Positions 1 through 11,010 are shown, numbered from the stretch's first letter. The stretch is 64,000 bases of DNA from Magicicada septendecula (GCA_034769895.1 CM068367.1:1318583286-1318647285), one strand, 5' to 3'. Numbers and translations: made by a program. Notes: generated by a model not told the origin, from the letters alone.

Positions 1-878
1 TTTTGCAAAATTTTTCGCAAAAAGGTTTTTTGCATCCGCACCTAGTTTTGGACTGTAGTGTACGTAGAAACACAAAAAACGCGGTTTCCAAGTTTTGTGG
101 CTGCCAGAGCACAGGTAGTCACTCAGAACTATTACCAGATATATATACCTAACAGTAAACATTTTGAAAGAAATTATCAAAAACTGAAATTTTCCAAATC
201 TGCCCAATTCAAGAATTCTATTATGAAATTCTAGTGTACTATCATGTAATTTTTAAATATATAGGGCAGTTATCATTCCATATAGTCAATTATTAAATAT
301 GTAATAGGCCTATTACAGTTAGGCCTCGAAGTGAATGTTATCGAGTGTTGATTATGGAAGGATATAACTTGGTCTTAAGCTACTGTTATCCAGAGCAACA
401 TTGATTCCGCTACCATAAGAGCGATAGTCACTTCAGATTCGGTCAGGAAGTAGTCGATACGTTCTCATAACAGAGACTGATTTAGTTAATGTACTGCAGG
501 CTGTTCAAGGGCAACCCTTTTGCAACGGCATTAGACATTAAAGACGTCTATAATTGACATATCTTAATTTCTACAACATGTTAGATTAAAACATGTGTTG
601 TTTATCGTGTCTATATTTAAAGACAAAAGCCTTGGAAAAAGCCTTCGATAAACAGCGGCAATTTTATCTGTCCGTTAATATAGAAAACCTTGATCTTCCT
701 TCATCTAGTTTTATGAAGTGCACGGTGTTTTAATTTTCCTTCTAACCTTTTACAAACTAACCTAAAATTAATGTTTTTTTTTAAACTTAAAATAACGAAA
801 TGCATATAATAAGGAACATGATGTGTAAGATTTTTAACAATATGACGAAGTCTGTAATATCCAAACATCAGATATTTT
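1..878. other. Unassigned AT-rich flank
   Basis: I see no coding frame, RNA gene or repeat that I can name here. The stretch holds one TAGGCCTA octamer at 305-312 and short A/T runs near 773-783. It ends where the left arm of the foldback element begins. Confidence 0.5.
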
Positions 879-959
879 GGGTCTTTTCCATTATGTGTCT
901 ACAAACAACTCTTGCAGCGTTGCCGAGCCCGCCATGCTCCCCCACCAATGTTCCCGCCA

Positions 960-970
960 GTTCCTACTCC
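960..970 (+). repeat. Left target-site duplication of Jockey insertion
   Basis: The 11-mer GTTCCTACTCC here is repeated exactly at 4103-4113, directly after a run of ten A. The equivalent position in the other foldback arm (4735-4746, inverted) carries the sequence once, so this is a true insertion duplication. Confidence 0.85.
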
Positions 971-1072
971 CACTTCCTCACAAATTTTGAGAGCATGTTC
1001 AGTCAACTCACGCAGCAAAATAGCGTCATGCTTAATCTCCCTACAACATTTGTCGATAAACTATCTAATTAA
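971..1072 (+). pseudogene. ORF1 (gag-like) C-terminal remnant of Jockey
   Basis: Only about the last 34 codons of ORF1 survive, ending in TAA at 1070-1072, two bases before the ATG of ORF2 at 1075. The open frame extends upstream to 800, but bases before 971 belong to the foldback arm, so the N-terminal two thirds of that frame is a chance fusion rather than ORF1 sequence. No zinc knuckles remain. In intact Jockey elements ORF1 encodes an RNA-binding nucleocapsid-like protein. Confidence 0.6.
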
Positions 1073-1074
1073 TA

Positions 1075-3721
1075 ATGAATAACAATAACAGGATTGGATT
1101 ATGGAACGCCAATGGACTCTCTCAACGCAGCCTAGAACTCAAAGCTCTTCTTATTGACAACAGGTTAGACGTAATGCTTATATCTGAGACACATTTCACA
1201 GACAAAGGCCATATTAGGATTCCAGGATTTACTGTTTATGTACCCTGACGGTACAGCTCGTGGCGGAACCGCTCTGTTAATCCGAAAAAATATAAAACTT
1301 TATCTCTTCTCTAAAGTCAAAACTGCTCACCTATAGGCGACAAACGTTTTAATTGAAGAGCAAAGAGGCCCTCTAATTGTTTCTGCAGTCTACTGTCCCC
1401 CAAAACATAGAATCAATGAAAATGACTTCAGCTCCTTTGTTAGAACTCTTGGTGGACGTTTTATGGTGGGAGGAGACTTCAATGCAAAACACCCGCAATG
1501 GGGTTCGAGATTAACTAATCCAAGAGGTAGAATTTTATATAATGTCATTAGACAAGAATCCCTGTCCTTTCTGTCTACTGGTCAACCAACCTATTGGCCT
1601 TCTGATACAAATAAAATACCTGACCTCATTGATTTCTTTTTAATACGAGGCTTGTCTCATGAATACTACAAAGTTGAATCTTGCTTTGATTTGTCCTCTG
1701 ACCACACTCCAATTATTGCCACTATTAGCAGTACTATAATTGAGTCTGAAAGTCTACCAACACTCACAAATCGTAATACTGACTGGGACTACTTTAGAGA
1801 GCTTATAAATGATAATATCTCGCTAGAACTTCCATTCCACACGTCTGCTGAATTGGATGCGGCTGTAAATTATCTCACCAGTACTTTTCAAAAATCAGCC
1901 TGGAAAGCTACACCTTTCAATACAGCGAAGAGTAAGCACTTAAACCTTCTCTGGTTGACCGAAAGAAATTAGCTGAGAAGCGTAGATTGCGACGAATTTG
2001 GCAGCATACTCATCATCCGGATGATAAAAGAAAGTGGAATTCCGCGGCCAGAAAACTAAAACGATTGTTAGAAAATTTAAAGAATGAAGGCATTCAGGAT
2101 TATCTGGAAAAACTGTCACCTATTAAAAATACTGATTATTCCTTGTGGAAGGCTACAAAACGATTAAAAAGGCCACTATTACAAATACCACCAATACGTA
2201 AACCAGATGGTAGCTGGGCGCGAAGCAATACAGAAAAATCCCATACTTTTGCCGAACATTTGGTCAACGTTTTTCAACCTGAAGCCAGCAGTACTCTTTC
2301 AATAAAGAAGTACAAAGATATTTACACTCCCCACTCTAACTGACTGTACCTATTAAGCCTTTTAAGGCTAACGAAATCAAGGAAATAATCCTGTATAATT
2401 TGAAAAGTAAAAGGGCTCCCGGCATTGATTTGTTATCTGGGAAAATTCTAAAGCAGCTGCCTCACAAAGTCGTTGTACTAATAACATATATTTTCAACGC
2501 CATACTCAGACTTGAATACTTTCCTCTTCTCTGGAAATCGGCTCAAGTAATCATTTTCTTAAAACCTGGTAAAAACCCTCAAGAACCCTCTTCTTATCGA
2601 CCCACAAACCTTCTGCTGATATTTGGTAAGATCTTTGAGAAGCTGTTTGTAAAACGACTTATGCCAACAGTTGTAGAAAACAACCTAATTCCGGATCACC
2701 AATTTGGCTTTCGAGAAAAGCACTCTACGGTAGATCAAATAAACAGACTAACAAATGTTACCAATAAATCTTTGGAATCGAAGACTCGATGTTCTGCTCA
2801 GGTGTGTTTCTCGACGTTTCCCAGGCATTTGACAAAGTCTGGCATCTTGGACTCTTATACAAAATAAAGAAAATCTGCCACATAATTGTTACCGTATTCT
2901 CCATTTCTACTTAGTGGGTAGAGTGTTTCAAGTCAAGTACTCGGATGCTATTTCTCCTCTATTAGCAGTGGGGTCAGGTGTTCCGCAGGGTAGTGTCCCG
3001 GGTCCTCTGCTCTACCTCCTGTTCACCTCGGACTTACCGTCAGCATGTGAAACCACTGTTGCTACCTACGCCGGTGACACAGCAATCCTAGCGACACACT
3101 CCGACCCCTCAATAGCATCTCTTATACTACAAGAATCATTAAACAGCGTTCAGTTATGGCTTGATAAATGGCGCATAAAAATCAATTCGTCCAAGTCAGT
3201 CCACGTTACCTTCACCACACGTAAGGCAAACTGCCCTCCAGTAACAATTAACGGTCAACCAATACCGCAAGCTGAAAGTGCTATGTACCTTGGGATGCAT
3301 CTGGACAGGAGACTAACTTGGAAAAAACATATAACATCTAAGAAGATTGAACTTAATCACAACGGTTAGAAATATCCACTGGCTGATAGGCAGAAAATCA
3401 CGGTTAAGTCTCGTTGATCTATAAAGCAGTTCTTAAACCGGTATGGACTTATGGTATTCAACTTGGGGTACTGCTAGTACAAGTAATATTGAGATCATCC
3501 AGCGCTTTCAATCCAAAACTTTAAGATCAATAGTCGACGCTCCATGGTTTGCCTCCAACAACTCTATACACCGCGACCTAAAAGTTCCAACCGTGAGAGA
3601 AAAAATCATGCGCCTCTGCAGGACTCACATCTCCACATTAGAAAAGCACCCAAACCACCTGGAAAATAATTTGTTAGATAAAAGTGAAGATATTTATAGA
3701 CAAAAAGGCACAAACTGTTAG
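1075..3721 (+). pseudogene. Jockey ORF2: endonuclease plus reverse transcriptase, broken
   Basis: Starting at the ATG at 1075, the frame begins with an APE-type endonuclease (WNANGLSQ, then ISETHFTD). It shifts frame near 1240, meets a TAG at about 1333-1335, and continues with GGDFNAKHPQWGS (about 1469) and the SSDHTPII catalytic histidine motif (about 1700). Reverse transcriptase blocks follow: KRAPGIDLL (2410), SSYRPTNLL (2590), DHQFGFREKHST (2695), FLDVSQAFDKVWH in a shifted frame (about 2808-2850), GVPQGSVPGPLLY (2980) and the active-site box at about 3064-3080. That box reads YAGD instead of YADD, so one catalytic aspartate is replaced by glycine. Further frameshifts lie near 1975, 2343, 2805 and 3365. 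The protein tail ends at the TAG at 3719-3721. In a live element the product nicks DNA and copies the RNA at the nick. Clade assignment is confident and non-functionality is certain. Confidence 0.87.
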
Positions 3722-4190
3722 ACTTACCATTCAGGTTTAACTAATAATATATTCTCTGTATTATCTGTATTGTAATGTCTGTGATATCTGTTCTGTATGT
3801 TTTGTATTCGTGTCATTATTAAGTGTTAATGTCAACCTGTATATGTGCCTATTGGGCCTAGTGTTTAAGATTTGAACTTATTTATCATGCCAGCAGCAAG
3901 TAGAAGTGATTTTTAGTTCATTTGTTTACATGTTTTTGTCATTTAGTTTTGAAATTTGCGTACCTCTTTAATCTATTAACAAAAACAAGAAGAGCTGTCA
4001 ATGGTCAGCTCTTCATAATCTTGTATATGTGTTGCCAGCCAATTTGTTTAATGTTCCCTTTGTCGGACAGATTACAGATCTCCAACAAATTGAAAAAAAA
4101 AAGTTCCTACTCCTACAGAAGCGGTGTGAAGGAGGGGTGATTAGCATACCGCTACACTCATAAGTTTGACGCGCGCACGCGCGAGAGCGC

Positions 4191-4640
4191 TATCAATTAT
4201 TTTTATTTTGTTTGAATTTTTTGTTCGTAATTTTTACTTTTTTGTTTTTTTTTAAGATCTATTTGAATAAATCATAATGGACATTAAAGACTTTTCGCCA
4301 CCCACCAATTAAATGATTCCATATACGTAATGTACTGTAAACAAATCAGTGTAAATATAATAATGAAAAATAAATAGAATAATATAATCTAAATAAACGT
4401 ATGTAAATAATGTTATATAATGTAAATAGAATAATGTAATTAGTTTAATGTAAATTAAATAATTGTGAAAATAAAATTAAAAAATATTTCCTCCTAATAA
4501 AAATTAAAAAAAGCAAACGAAAATAAAAATTATAAAAAAACAAAATATAAGAATTGAAGGTGTGCGTGGGTTTAATAAAAATAAAGCAAAAAAATAAAAA
4601 TTACAAACAAAAAAAGAATTAAAAGCGCGAACGCCGCACG
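4191..4640. other. AT-rich core of foldback element
   Basis: About 450 bp of A/T-rich, A-biased sequence with repeated TAATGTAAAT-type words, flanked on each side by alternating CG tracts (4170-4190 and 4625-4690). The CG/AT/CG arrangement between inverted arms is typical of foldback elements. No coding frame is seen. Confidence 0.5.
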
Positions 4641-4830
4641 TGAGCGTGCGTGTGGAATTAAAGGCGCGCGTGTGTGTGCGCGCGCCAAACGTATGTGCGT
4701 AGTGGTATGCTAATCATCCCTCCTTTATACCGCTACTGTAGGAGTAGGGACTGGCGGGAAAGTTGGTGAGGGGGCTTGGTGGGCTCGGGAACGCTGCGAG
4801 AGTTGTTTGTAGACACAATGGAAAAGACCC

Positions 4831-5754
4831 ATATGGAAAAGATGAAATCTGAAAATGAAATAAACCATTTTTATTGGCTCATGACACTGAACGTTTGTAT
4901 ATAAATGAGTTGTTCTTAGAGCTTTTTCATTACTACATTTCCATTAACCCGACGAACATTTTATGCTCACTCCTACGGATAAAGCTCGAAGAGTCCTATC
5001 ATACCGGAATGGAGCGAATTGGAAGACTGTTAGAATAAAACGTCTCCAATCATGCTCAGTAGGATAGTCCGCTGTATGCGACAATGGCGGTTGCCGTACT
5101 GTTAAAAAAGTTTGATGTCTTTTTTTTACTGTAATCTAAATGGAATTATTTTGTTAGTAATTCGCTTCTCAGATCTATTATCTACAAGTAAGTTATGAAT
5201 AGTCTGCATTCATTCGTATGCCTGTATAAGGTTTACAGGCACGCACACACGCGCGGGCACACCTACAATACACCAACACGTGTGTTACAGAAGTAATTCA
5301 CTTTGTTTGATAACGAATTCCTAGGATTCTGTCAGTTGGAATGGCCGCCATATTGCTAGTTACGTCACTGCCAACACAGAGGCGTGTGGAACGTACGATT
5401 GGATGTCGGAATCTATAGGCCTACGCACAGTATACAGTGTTATTCGCTATGAGGCATTGTTATGATCGCATCTCTTCAGACCAAAATGTTGCCGTCAGCG
5501 CTTTTCCCGGAAAACTCATTGTTGTTTCGTCGTATGGCATTCCCCTCTAACGCATTCAGTAGTAACATTGCTTTGTTCTGTTCAGTTACTTGTGTTTATT
5601 AAATCACAGCAAATTTTTTTTTTCTATTAATTGATAAATAAAATATTGTGTGGCAACTGTAAATCTTATTATTCATTTATTATTATTTATTATTTATATG
5701 CTAGTTAGAATCTACACCATAGGTGTTGTTATCTTCTATAAAATTATTCTTCTC
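4831..5754. other. Unassigned stretch
   Basis: No recognisable gene or repeat is seen. It contains a TAGGCCTA octamer at 5416-5423 and, near 5340-5372, an ATGGCCGCCAT palindrome followed by TACGTCAC. The right part (5640-5700) is A/T with TTATTA words, possibly the 3' tail of the minus-strand retrotransposon remnant next to it. Confidence 0.4.
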
Positions 5755-5930
5755 TAGCACTATAGCCCAACGTGAGCCCTGGGCTCCAACGCTTCCAATG
5801 CCAATCTACTCCAATATCTCCTACCAATTGTCCTCTCAGTGCGACCCCTCACTTCTTGATCCATTCTCCGTAAATATTCCAGCACATCATCAAACCATCT
5901 AATCCTAGGTCGGCTCCTCTTACTGCTTTT
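5755..5930 (-). pseudogene. Non-LTR retrotransposon C-terminal remnant
   Basis: On the minus strand about 50 codons read RIRWFDDVLEYLRRM, then SRLALEALEPRAHVGL and a stop. The pattern R(P)RxRWxDDV...WxRLxxEAxxPRAxxGL is the conserved extreme C-terminus of many insect RTE/CR1-like endonuclease-reverse transcriptase polyproteins. Reverse transcriptase itself is absent. The clade cannot be set from the tail alone. Confidence 0.5.
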
Positions 5931-6519
5931 ATAGACTTACGCCCTCAAGATTTTGCTTGGCATACGCTGATCATCCAGCAACTCTTGGTGATTTAGTCAT
6001 TGTATTCGTTGAGCCTTTACAGATCTTACAATATGCTCATGCAACACGGATGCTGAAAGAGAAGAAGAGAGAAAATTATTGATTAAAGTCTGACCTCTCA
6101 GGGAGTACGGATAATGAGCTGGTATCACGACAGCGCGAGGAGTGGCTAAAGTAATGCCAGAGTAGTTCCGAGGTGGAGTGTTCGCCAAGTGTCGGTTAGA
6201 GTCCTTAATTGTGCTTAGTGCATTTTTCTTCTTATCAAAAATATTATAATGGTAGTAATTATAATGAAATATTAAGTCCTAATAACCATTAATCCATAGT
6301 ATTACTATTGGTACTACTAGTAGTTGTTTATAATTATAATTGTTTTGTTTGAATGCTAAACATAGCAGGTAAATATTTAGAGAGATTAGAGAAGGTAGGG
6401 GAAAGTGTAGGGCATCTCTGCGAGAGTCAACATTGGGCGTTGAGGAAGTGCCACAATCGGAACTGTAATTACTAATTACCGGTTTTTTAGTAGCCCGAGA
6501 GAGTATCCACTATTTCAAA
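5931..6519. other. Unassigned stretch
   Basis: No named feature. A minus-strand open frame at 5997-6188 shows no motif and is probably chance. ATTAT/AATTA runs lie at 6240-6350. Confidence 0.35.
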
Positions 6520-7976
6520 CGAATATTTATGATGGAAAGACTGGATGGAAAAAATGCCTTGAAGTCTGCTAGGTGGTGCAACAAGCTCTGAGCATTTGTT
6601 CACACCTTCAGAGAACCGCAGTGTCCCTTGCAGATGGTTAAGAGCTACCTAACAAATCAACAGCAAATCTTCTTCACAACAGAGGGTCCTCACATGATCA
6701 GAGGAACTGTTGTGGGACTTGACCTGTGTAAATTCTTGTATGATACAATTTTCTGCTTGAACACATTTGACTTTACATAGGACGGTTGTGGTCGCACGTA
6801 ACACAGAGGACGCAAAGGGGAGACCCAACTACGTTATGAGACAAGTATTTACTTCGATGGAGAACCGCGGTCACAATTGTAATTAGAGAAGACTGAGGAT
6901 GTAGCCAATCTGTATACATTAAATCACTAAACGTCGGATCTCAACAAACATTGAAGCATAAGGTGGGTAGAAAAACAAATTCGTAAAAAAGAGTCTGTGA
7001 AGCTCCTAGGTGTGAAATTAGATAAAAAGGTCACATACGGGGTATAAACGCTGAAAAGGTCACTATGACTCTGAAGAGACTCATGGATAACGGAGGAGTT
7101 CCAATAGCTAGCAAATGAACACTTCTGAAATCAGTCATGCATTCCATACTTCTGTATGGAACACGATTTGGACGGATGTATTTTAGAATATAGTAAGTAC
7201 AGGAAGAAAATGGACGCGTTACAGAAGTGCGGAGCTCTCAGAATAGCAAGGTCTTACTGCGCTGTGTCGGAACCAGTCGTTCTTGGGGTTGCTGGAATGA
7301 TTCCTATTGATCTCCTTGCAGCTGAAAGAAGGCATGTACACATAAGGCAAGCCGAATTCGGTTTCAAAAGCGAGAGAGCTCATTATGGGATGTTGGCGAA
7401 AGCGTTGGAGTGTGAATCTTACAGAATGGACAGATGGGGAAGTTAATTATTACCTCACTCAATTTCTTACTGAAAGTGTGGGCACTTTCCTATCTTTATA
7501 GAAAATGGATTGTGCTGAGTTCAGCCTACCAGTATGGTGACTCATCTGTCTACAACGCTTACCACACTCTTTTAGATGTAGGAGATAGATGTTACAGAGA
7601 CGAAACCTTGGAATGGATGAGCGAAGTAACACCAGGTAACATCGTGTGAATATTGTTCGCAGGTGAGGATTACTGGCATCATGTTGCCGACTACATTGAA
7701 AGGTGCTGATGGAGAAGAAGAGGGTACATGTTTTAACTTAATATAAACACTCAGGAGAATAGAGAAATTGGAATGGTAGCCCGACGAGCTTATCGAAGGC
7801 AACGCTTCGAAGTAATACGAGGAGCGGTTCTGTGGCGGAGTCGTCCCTAACGTCGGGAAGTTTTGTCGGTTACAGTCTGAAACACCAGTAGTCGTCACAC
7901 GATCAGCTCTTGACGATGAATGATGCGGTTATCTTCTCCTAAAAAAATAATAACAATAATTGTAATAATAATTATC
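6520..7976 (+). pseudogene. R1-clade retrotransposon, RT to 3' end, heavily decayed
   Basis: Translating across several frameshifts gives R1-type RT blocks: an ALKSARWCN remnant of the palm motif (about 6555), MVKSYLTNQQ (about 6640), KLLGVKLDKKVTYG (about 7005), then the intact piece 7156-7446 with QKCGALRIARSYCAVSEP and GVAGMIPIDLLAAERRH. That last pair is diagnostic of the R1 clade thumb region and matches the better preserved copy at 14-17 kb. Beyond 7446 comes DGEVNYYLTQFLTES in a shifted frame. The element ends in an A-run and TAA-type repeats at 7943-7976. It is 5' truncated, and the catalytic aspartate pair cannot be located. This is the only R1-clade copy here on the plus strand. Confidence 0.72.
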
Positions 7977-7980
7977 TTAG

Positions 7981-8928
7981 TGACCCCTCCCCAATTCACA
8001 CTGGCGTACGTCAAGGGGACGAACTCTCCCTTATTCTCTTTAACTGTGTCCTAGATAAAGTCATGAAAACCTTCCACAAAGTCAATTCCACTAGGGTTAG
8101 AATAGGTAGCAAATCCAAAGGTGTAGGATTAAGGTGTTTAGCTTTCGCGGAGGATCTTGCCATCTCCGCCCACTCAGAAGAAGAACCAAGAAAGCAAGTA
8201 GAAAATATCAAAGAGATAGCGGAGAAAACTGGTCTCCAGATCTCCTTTACTAAAACGGAAGTTATGATCACCCTATTTAAATTCCCGAAAACATGCCTGG
8301 ACACTACGTATGGAGAAAGAAAATATACTGTTAATTTTAAATATCTTGGGGAAAACATATCCTGGAACGCCTCAGACAAAGAATCCTTTAAGAGAAGGAA
8401 ACTCAAATTAGCAAAGGCCTTTACTCTAACCCGGGAACTGTACGGAAAGAAAACCCTTTCCAGAAGTGTGAAAGTCAGCCATTATAGCACTGTGATCAGG
8501 CCGGTGATCATGTATGGAGTGGAAACAATGTGCTTTCAAAATTTGGAACCTCTTCTTAAAATTTAACGAAGAATTCATTGGAAAATTTATGGCCCCAGGA
8601 AAACTGAAATGGGTACAGGCATAGACCCAGCGAAGAGGTGTACAGGGATCTGGAAGTTCTGAAAACGGCTTTTCAAATCAAAAGGCTGAGATTTCTTGGA
8701 CAGATGGTTTCGAGGGATTGGTCCAGATTAAATAAACAAATTTTCAACTGCATTTGGCAACTTTCCAGTCTGAACGGATGGACCAAACAACTCAAGCAGG
8801 AAATGATGAAACTGGGTATCTCTTTGAACGACTGTGTGGATAGAAATACAAACAGAAACAAAATTCAAAATCTTGAGGTCCTCTGCGCTGAGAAGAAGAC
8901 AAGAAAGGGGTGGACACTGGAAAGGTAG
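7981..8928 (+). pseudogene. RTE/CR1-like reverse transcriptase, C-terminal third
   Basis: The frame opens at HTGVRQGDELS (about 7995), the RT block just before the active site, and runs open to 8566. The active-site box at about 8139-8160 reads AFAEDLAI where AFADDLAI is expected, so one catalytic aspartate is changed to glutamate. GLQISFTKTEVM (about 8240) and FKYLGENISW (about 8338) are the following conserved blocks. A frameshift or stop near 8566-8635 leads to a second open piece (8638-8928), AFQIKRLRFLGQMVSRDW, the C-terminal domain of this group. A short tail with an A-run follows at 9017-9025. The endonuclease and RT fingers are missing, so this is a 5'-truncated dead copy. Confidence 0.72.
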
Positions 8929-9103
8929 GCGGCGCATAGTATGCAAATGAGGGCCTCTCGGCAGGAGAAGAAAAGGAAATGATATTCGCGTGGTCCACAA
9001 TTGGCCTGTTCGTGTGAAAAAAAAGTAATAATTGTTATTATATTTAATTTTATTAAGTTTAAAATCAATTGCATGAGACCACCGAGAATATTTATTTTTG
9101 ACG

Positions 9104-9330
9104 AAATACAACTATTTCATTAACGACTCGGAACACAAAGTTTTTTATGAGTAAAAACATAAAGTTTTACCTTACAACCTGAACCGGTTTTCACTTTTAA
9201 AAAGCTTCTTCAGAGGTTCTTTGAAGAAGCTTTATAAAAGTGAAAACTGGTTCAGGTTGTAAGGTAAAACTTTGTGTTTTTACTCATAAAAAATTTTGTG
9301 TTCCGAGTCGTTAATGAAATAGTTGTATTT
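9104..9330. repeat. 227-bp near-perfect hairpin (foldback)
   Basis: The left arm, from AAATACAACTATTTCATTAA, is mirrored at the right end, finishing ...ATAGTTGTATTT. Arms of about 108 bp surround a loop of about 10 nt (9213-9222) flanked by AAAGCTTCTTCA and TGAAGAAGCTTT. Only a handful of mismatches are seen. Transcribed, this would fold into a long double-stranded RNA. The arms also carry a hammerhead-like core. Confidence 0.85.
9171..9218 (-). ncRNA. Hammerhead-ribozyme-like motif in hairpin arm
   Basis: On the minus strand: helix I strand AACCU, CUGAAGA (consensus CUGAUGA, one change), a helix II of about five pairs, GAAA, the self-complementary helix III AACCGGUU, the cleavage-position C, then AGGUU, which pairs with AACCU. 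The order and spacing are those of a type I hammerhead whose helix III can pair only between two copies. The changed U and the bulge in helix II make activity doubtful. The opposite arm (9221-9253, plus) carries a weaker version. Confidence 0.4.
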
Positions 9331-9475
9331 AGTTAAGTAAAGGACACGTCATGGACAACGAAAACCAAGAATTTATTTTTGTTAAGATGTACAGTAAACA
9401 AGAACATAGAAATAGGTTATGAAATCTGTTGATTGGTTTTTGTGTCAATTAACATGTTAATTGCCCTCTGACTGA

Positions 9476-10050
9476 GAGTTGTTCTTCATTTACTCGTGAC
9501 CTATAAACTATGCAGCAGTGAGTATTCGTAATTATCAGTGCAATGCACAACGGTGTCCCAGTCAGTTCTAAAACAAACACTGAACCGACCGTTTCAGTTT
9601 TCGTCAGACTATTCTGTCGGTTCTAAAAGTGGACTAAATTTTTACATTTCGTAATGAGCAAAGTCATCGTTGCGTAATTTTAATGAATTATGAAAGCCAT
9701 GATATTCATAAATCTTTAATGAACGTAAGATATATACAAACAATATCAGTTTCAGTACTAACTTGAAATACGGCAAATAAAATATTAGTAATAAAAATAT
9801 TACTAATGATAATGTGATATATTTATAATATACACACAGTTGCTTACTAATGGTACATATAATACAGATCAACATACAGTAATCAGCTGATATAATATAC
9901 AGACCTGAATGTAAAAACTCCGCAACAAAATCAGTTCTCGAGAAACTCTGGACACCAACGTACGTTTCACGATCATTAGTCAGTGTTAATGAATTCGTTT
10001 TTTGTAAATAATAACTGTTTTACAATATTGTGACCGCGAGTGCACAGTGT
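9476..10050. other. Unassigned stretch
   Basis: AT-rich sequence without recognisable genes. Its right part probably belongs to the same Penelope-type terminal repeat as the motif at 10058, but no PLE protein sequence is present. Confidence 0.3.
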
Positions 10051-10054
10051 ATAT

Positions 10055-10087
10055 GCCCTGACGATGGTATATGACCGAAATCGATCG
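10055..10087 (+). ncRNA. Hammerhead-ribozyme-like motif (PLE-type)
   Basis: CUGACGA (10058-10064, one change from CUGAUGA), a helix II closed by GGU/ACC, GAAA (10077-10080), self-complementary AUCGAU (10080-10085) and C at 10086. Helix I is weak (a single clear pair). The arrangement matches the short helix III hammerheads of Penelope-like elements, but no flanking PLE gene is seen. Confidence 0.35.
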
Positions 10088-10371
10088 AAATTAAGAATAT
10101 GAGTAATTAAAACTTTATTATAAATCATATGAATGGTATCATTAGGTCATGAACAAGGACTACACCACAGTAGAAGATTGAAAAAATATTATAATAATAC
10201 CATTAATACGTATTATATAATACGTTGATGATTGAAACGTGGGGAACAATTTACAATGTTGCATGTACATACTACGGGTTAGGGTTTTAAGTACATTAAG
10301 ATAGTTTGAAAACCATCCAGATCTCACATAATCAATTATAGTCAAAGTGAATCTTACATAATGATAATTAT

Positions 10372-11010
10372 TTTTTCGAGCAAAAATGCTTTATGTATCA
10401 TCAGGAAAGTCTTTCACCCTGGTGTGTGGGACTCTATCCACTAAAAACTCACCTTATCACAGGCATGAAATCGAACCCCGGAGCCACTTTCGTGTTACAC
10501 CCTATCTGTGCTCCTCCTTAGCTCATTTTACTTTAGGTAATGCAATATTATGTGCACCTTGGTCGTCTTCCTTCTTTTTTTTGGCTCAGTACAATCGCGC
10601 CACAAATACTGCAATTTAGTTCCAACTGTTTTTGCCGGATAACACGATCGCCACAATGTTGTCTCGTGTCATCGGAACAACCTCCTCCTCCTCCTACAAT
10701 CTCTGTTTCCCCACCTCGTACCCGTCACATTCAAAAAATATTTGTTGGACATTGTCGCAGTAAGAATCACCTTTGCAGATATGCCGGAATCTTCGCTTTG
10801 CCCACTCTAAATGAATAGTCACGAAAATACCCTTGGCTTGTGAGAAACTGTGAAAGGTAGTAGTTTACCTCCCCAAACTGGTGATCTACCTACTGCTCAG
10901 ACTCCTTGCTAGCCTAGCGGTCCATCTACCTCTGGTCTCATTGTTCCAGCGGTCCTGTCATCAACGGATAGTTAGATTCTTGGCTACGACTGTCGTCGCT
11001 TCTCCCCTTA
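10372..11010 (-). pseudogene. R1-clade 3'-end fragment
   Basis: Reading the minus strand from about 11000: NNETRGRWTARLARSLS (the GRWTxRL block of R1 C-termini), then in other frames RVGKAKIPA followed by a zinc-knuckle-like CxYC...NVQQIFFEC, then a 3' UTR. The UTR shares GGTGTGTGGGACTC...CCCACTAAAA (as plus strand) with the copies at 14.06, 17.15 and 46.31 kb. The 3' terminus lies near 10375 next to an ATAATTATTTTTT run. All RT is missing. Confidence 0.65.

Larger units (their letters stand above)
971..4102 (+). mobile_element. 5'-truncated Jockey-clade non-LTR retrotransposon
   Basis: The element lies between 11-bp direct repeats (960-970 and 4103-4113) and ends in a poly-A run (4093-4102), the signature of target-primed reverse transcription. 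It retains the last few dozen codons of ORF1, a decayed ORF2 with endonuclease and reverse transcriptase, and a 3' UTR of about 370 bp. The 5' end is lost, as is usual for such insertions. Order of domains and motif spelling (GDFNAKHPQWGS, AYRTVREK-like tail motifs, SSYRP) match Jockey-type elements. It is immobile by its own coding capacity because of several frameshifts, a nonsense codon and a damaged RT active site. Confidence 0.88.
879..4830. mobile_element. Foldback (long inverted repeat) element, interrupted
   Basis: The sequence at 879-970 continued by 4114-4190 is the reverse complement, with scattered mismatches, of 4640-4830. The matching block reads from GGGTCTTTTCCATT through the AGTTCCTACTCC region, the GATTAGCATACC box and a CG-rich tract. 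Arms of roughly 170-190 bp enclose an AT-rich core of about 450 bp, giving a foldback or long-TIR non-autonomous DNA element. The left arm is split by a Jockey retrotransposon (971-4102). No transposase is visible. I could not fix the outer ends or a target duplication for this host element, so the boundaries are accurate only to about 10 bp. Confidence 0.75.
9055..9475. repeat. Short repeat R, copy 1, split by a hairpin
   Basis: Bases 9055-9100 plus 9371-9475 match 17516-17672, including the words ATTTATTTTTG, AAGAACATA, AATAGGTTATGAAATCTGTT and CAATTAACATGTTAATTGCC. In this copy the repeat is interrupted by 9101-9370, which contains a long hairpin. ATTTATTTTTG occurs on both sides (9090-9100 and 9371-9381), consistent with an 11-bp insertion duplication. 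The class of repeat R is unknown; it is about 155 bp and non-coding. Confidence 0.65.

Noticed and set aside
7572..9111. Minus-strand frames at 7572-7898, 8011-8406 and 8728-9111
   Set aside because: They lie opposite the decayed R1 and RTE-like coding sequences and have no motifs of their own.
10440..10480. A GGTTCGATTTC tRNA B-box-like word on the minus strand
   Set aside because: It lies in the R1 3' UTR, has no matching A box at the right distance, and is absent from the other R1 copies.
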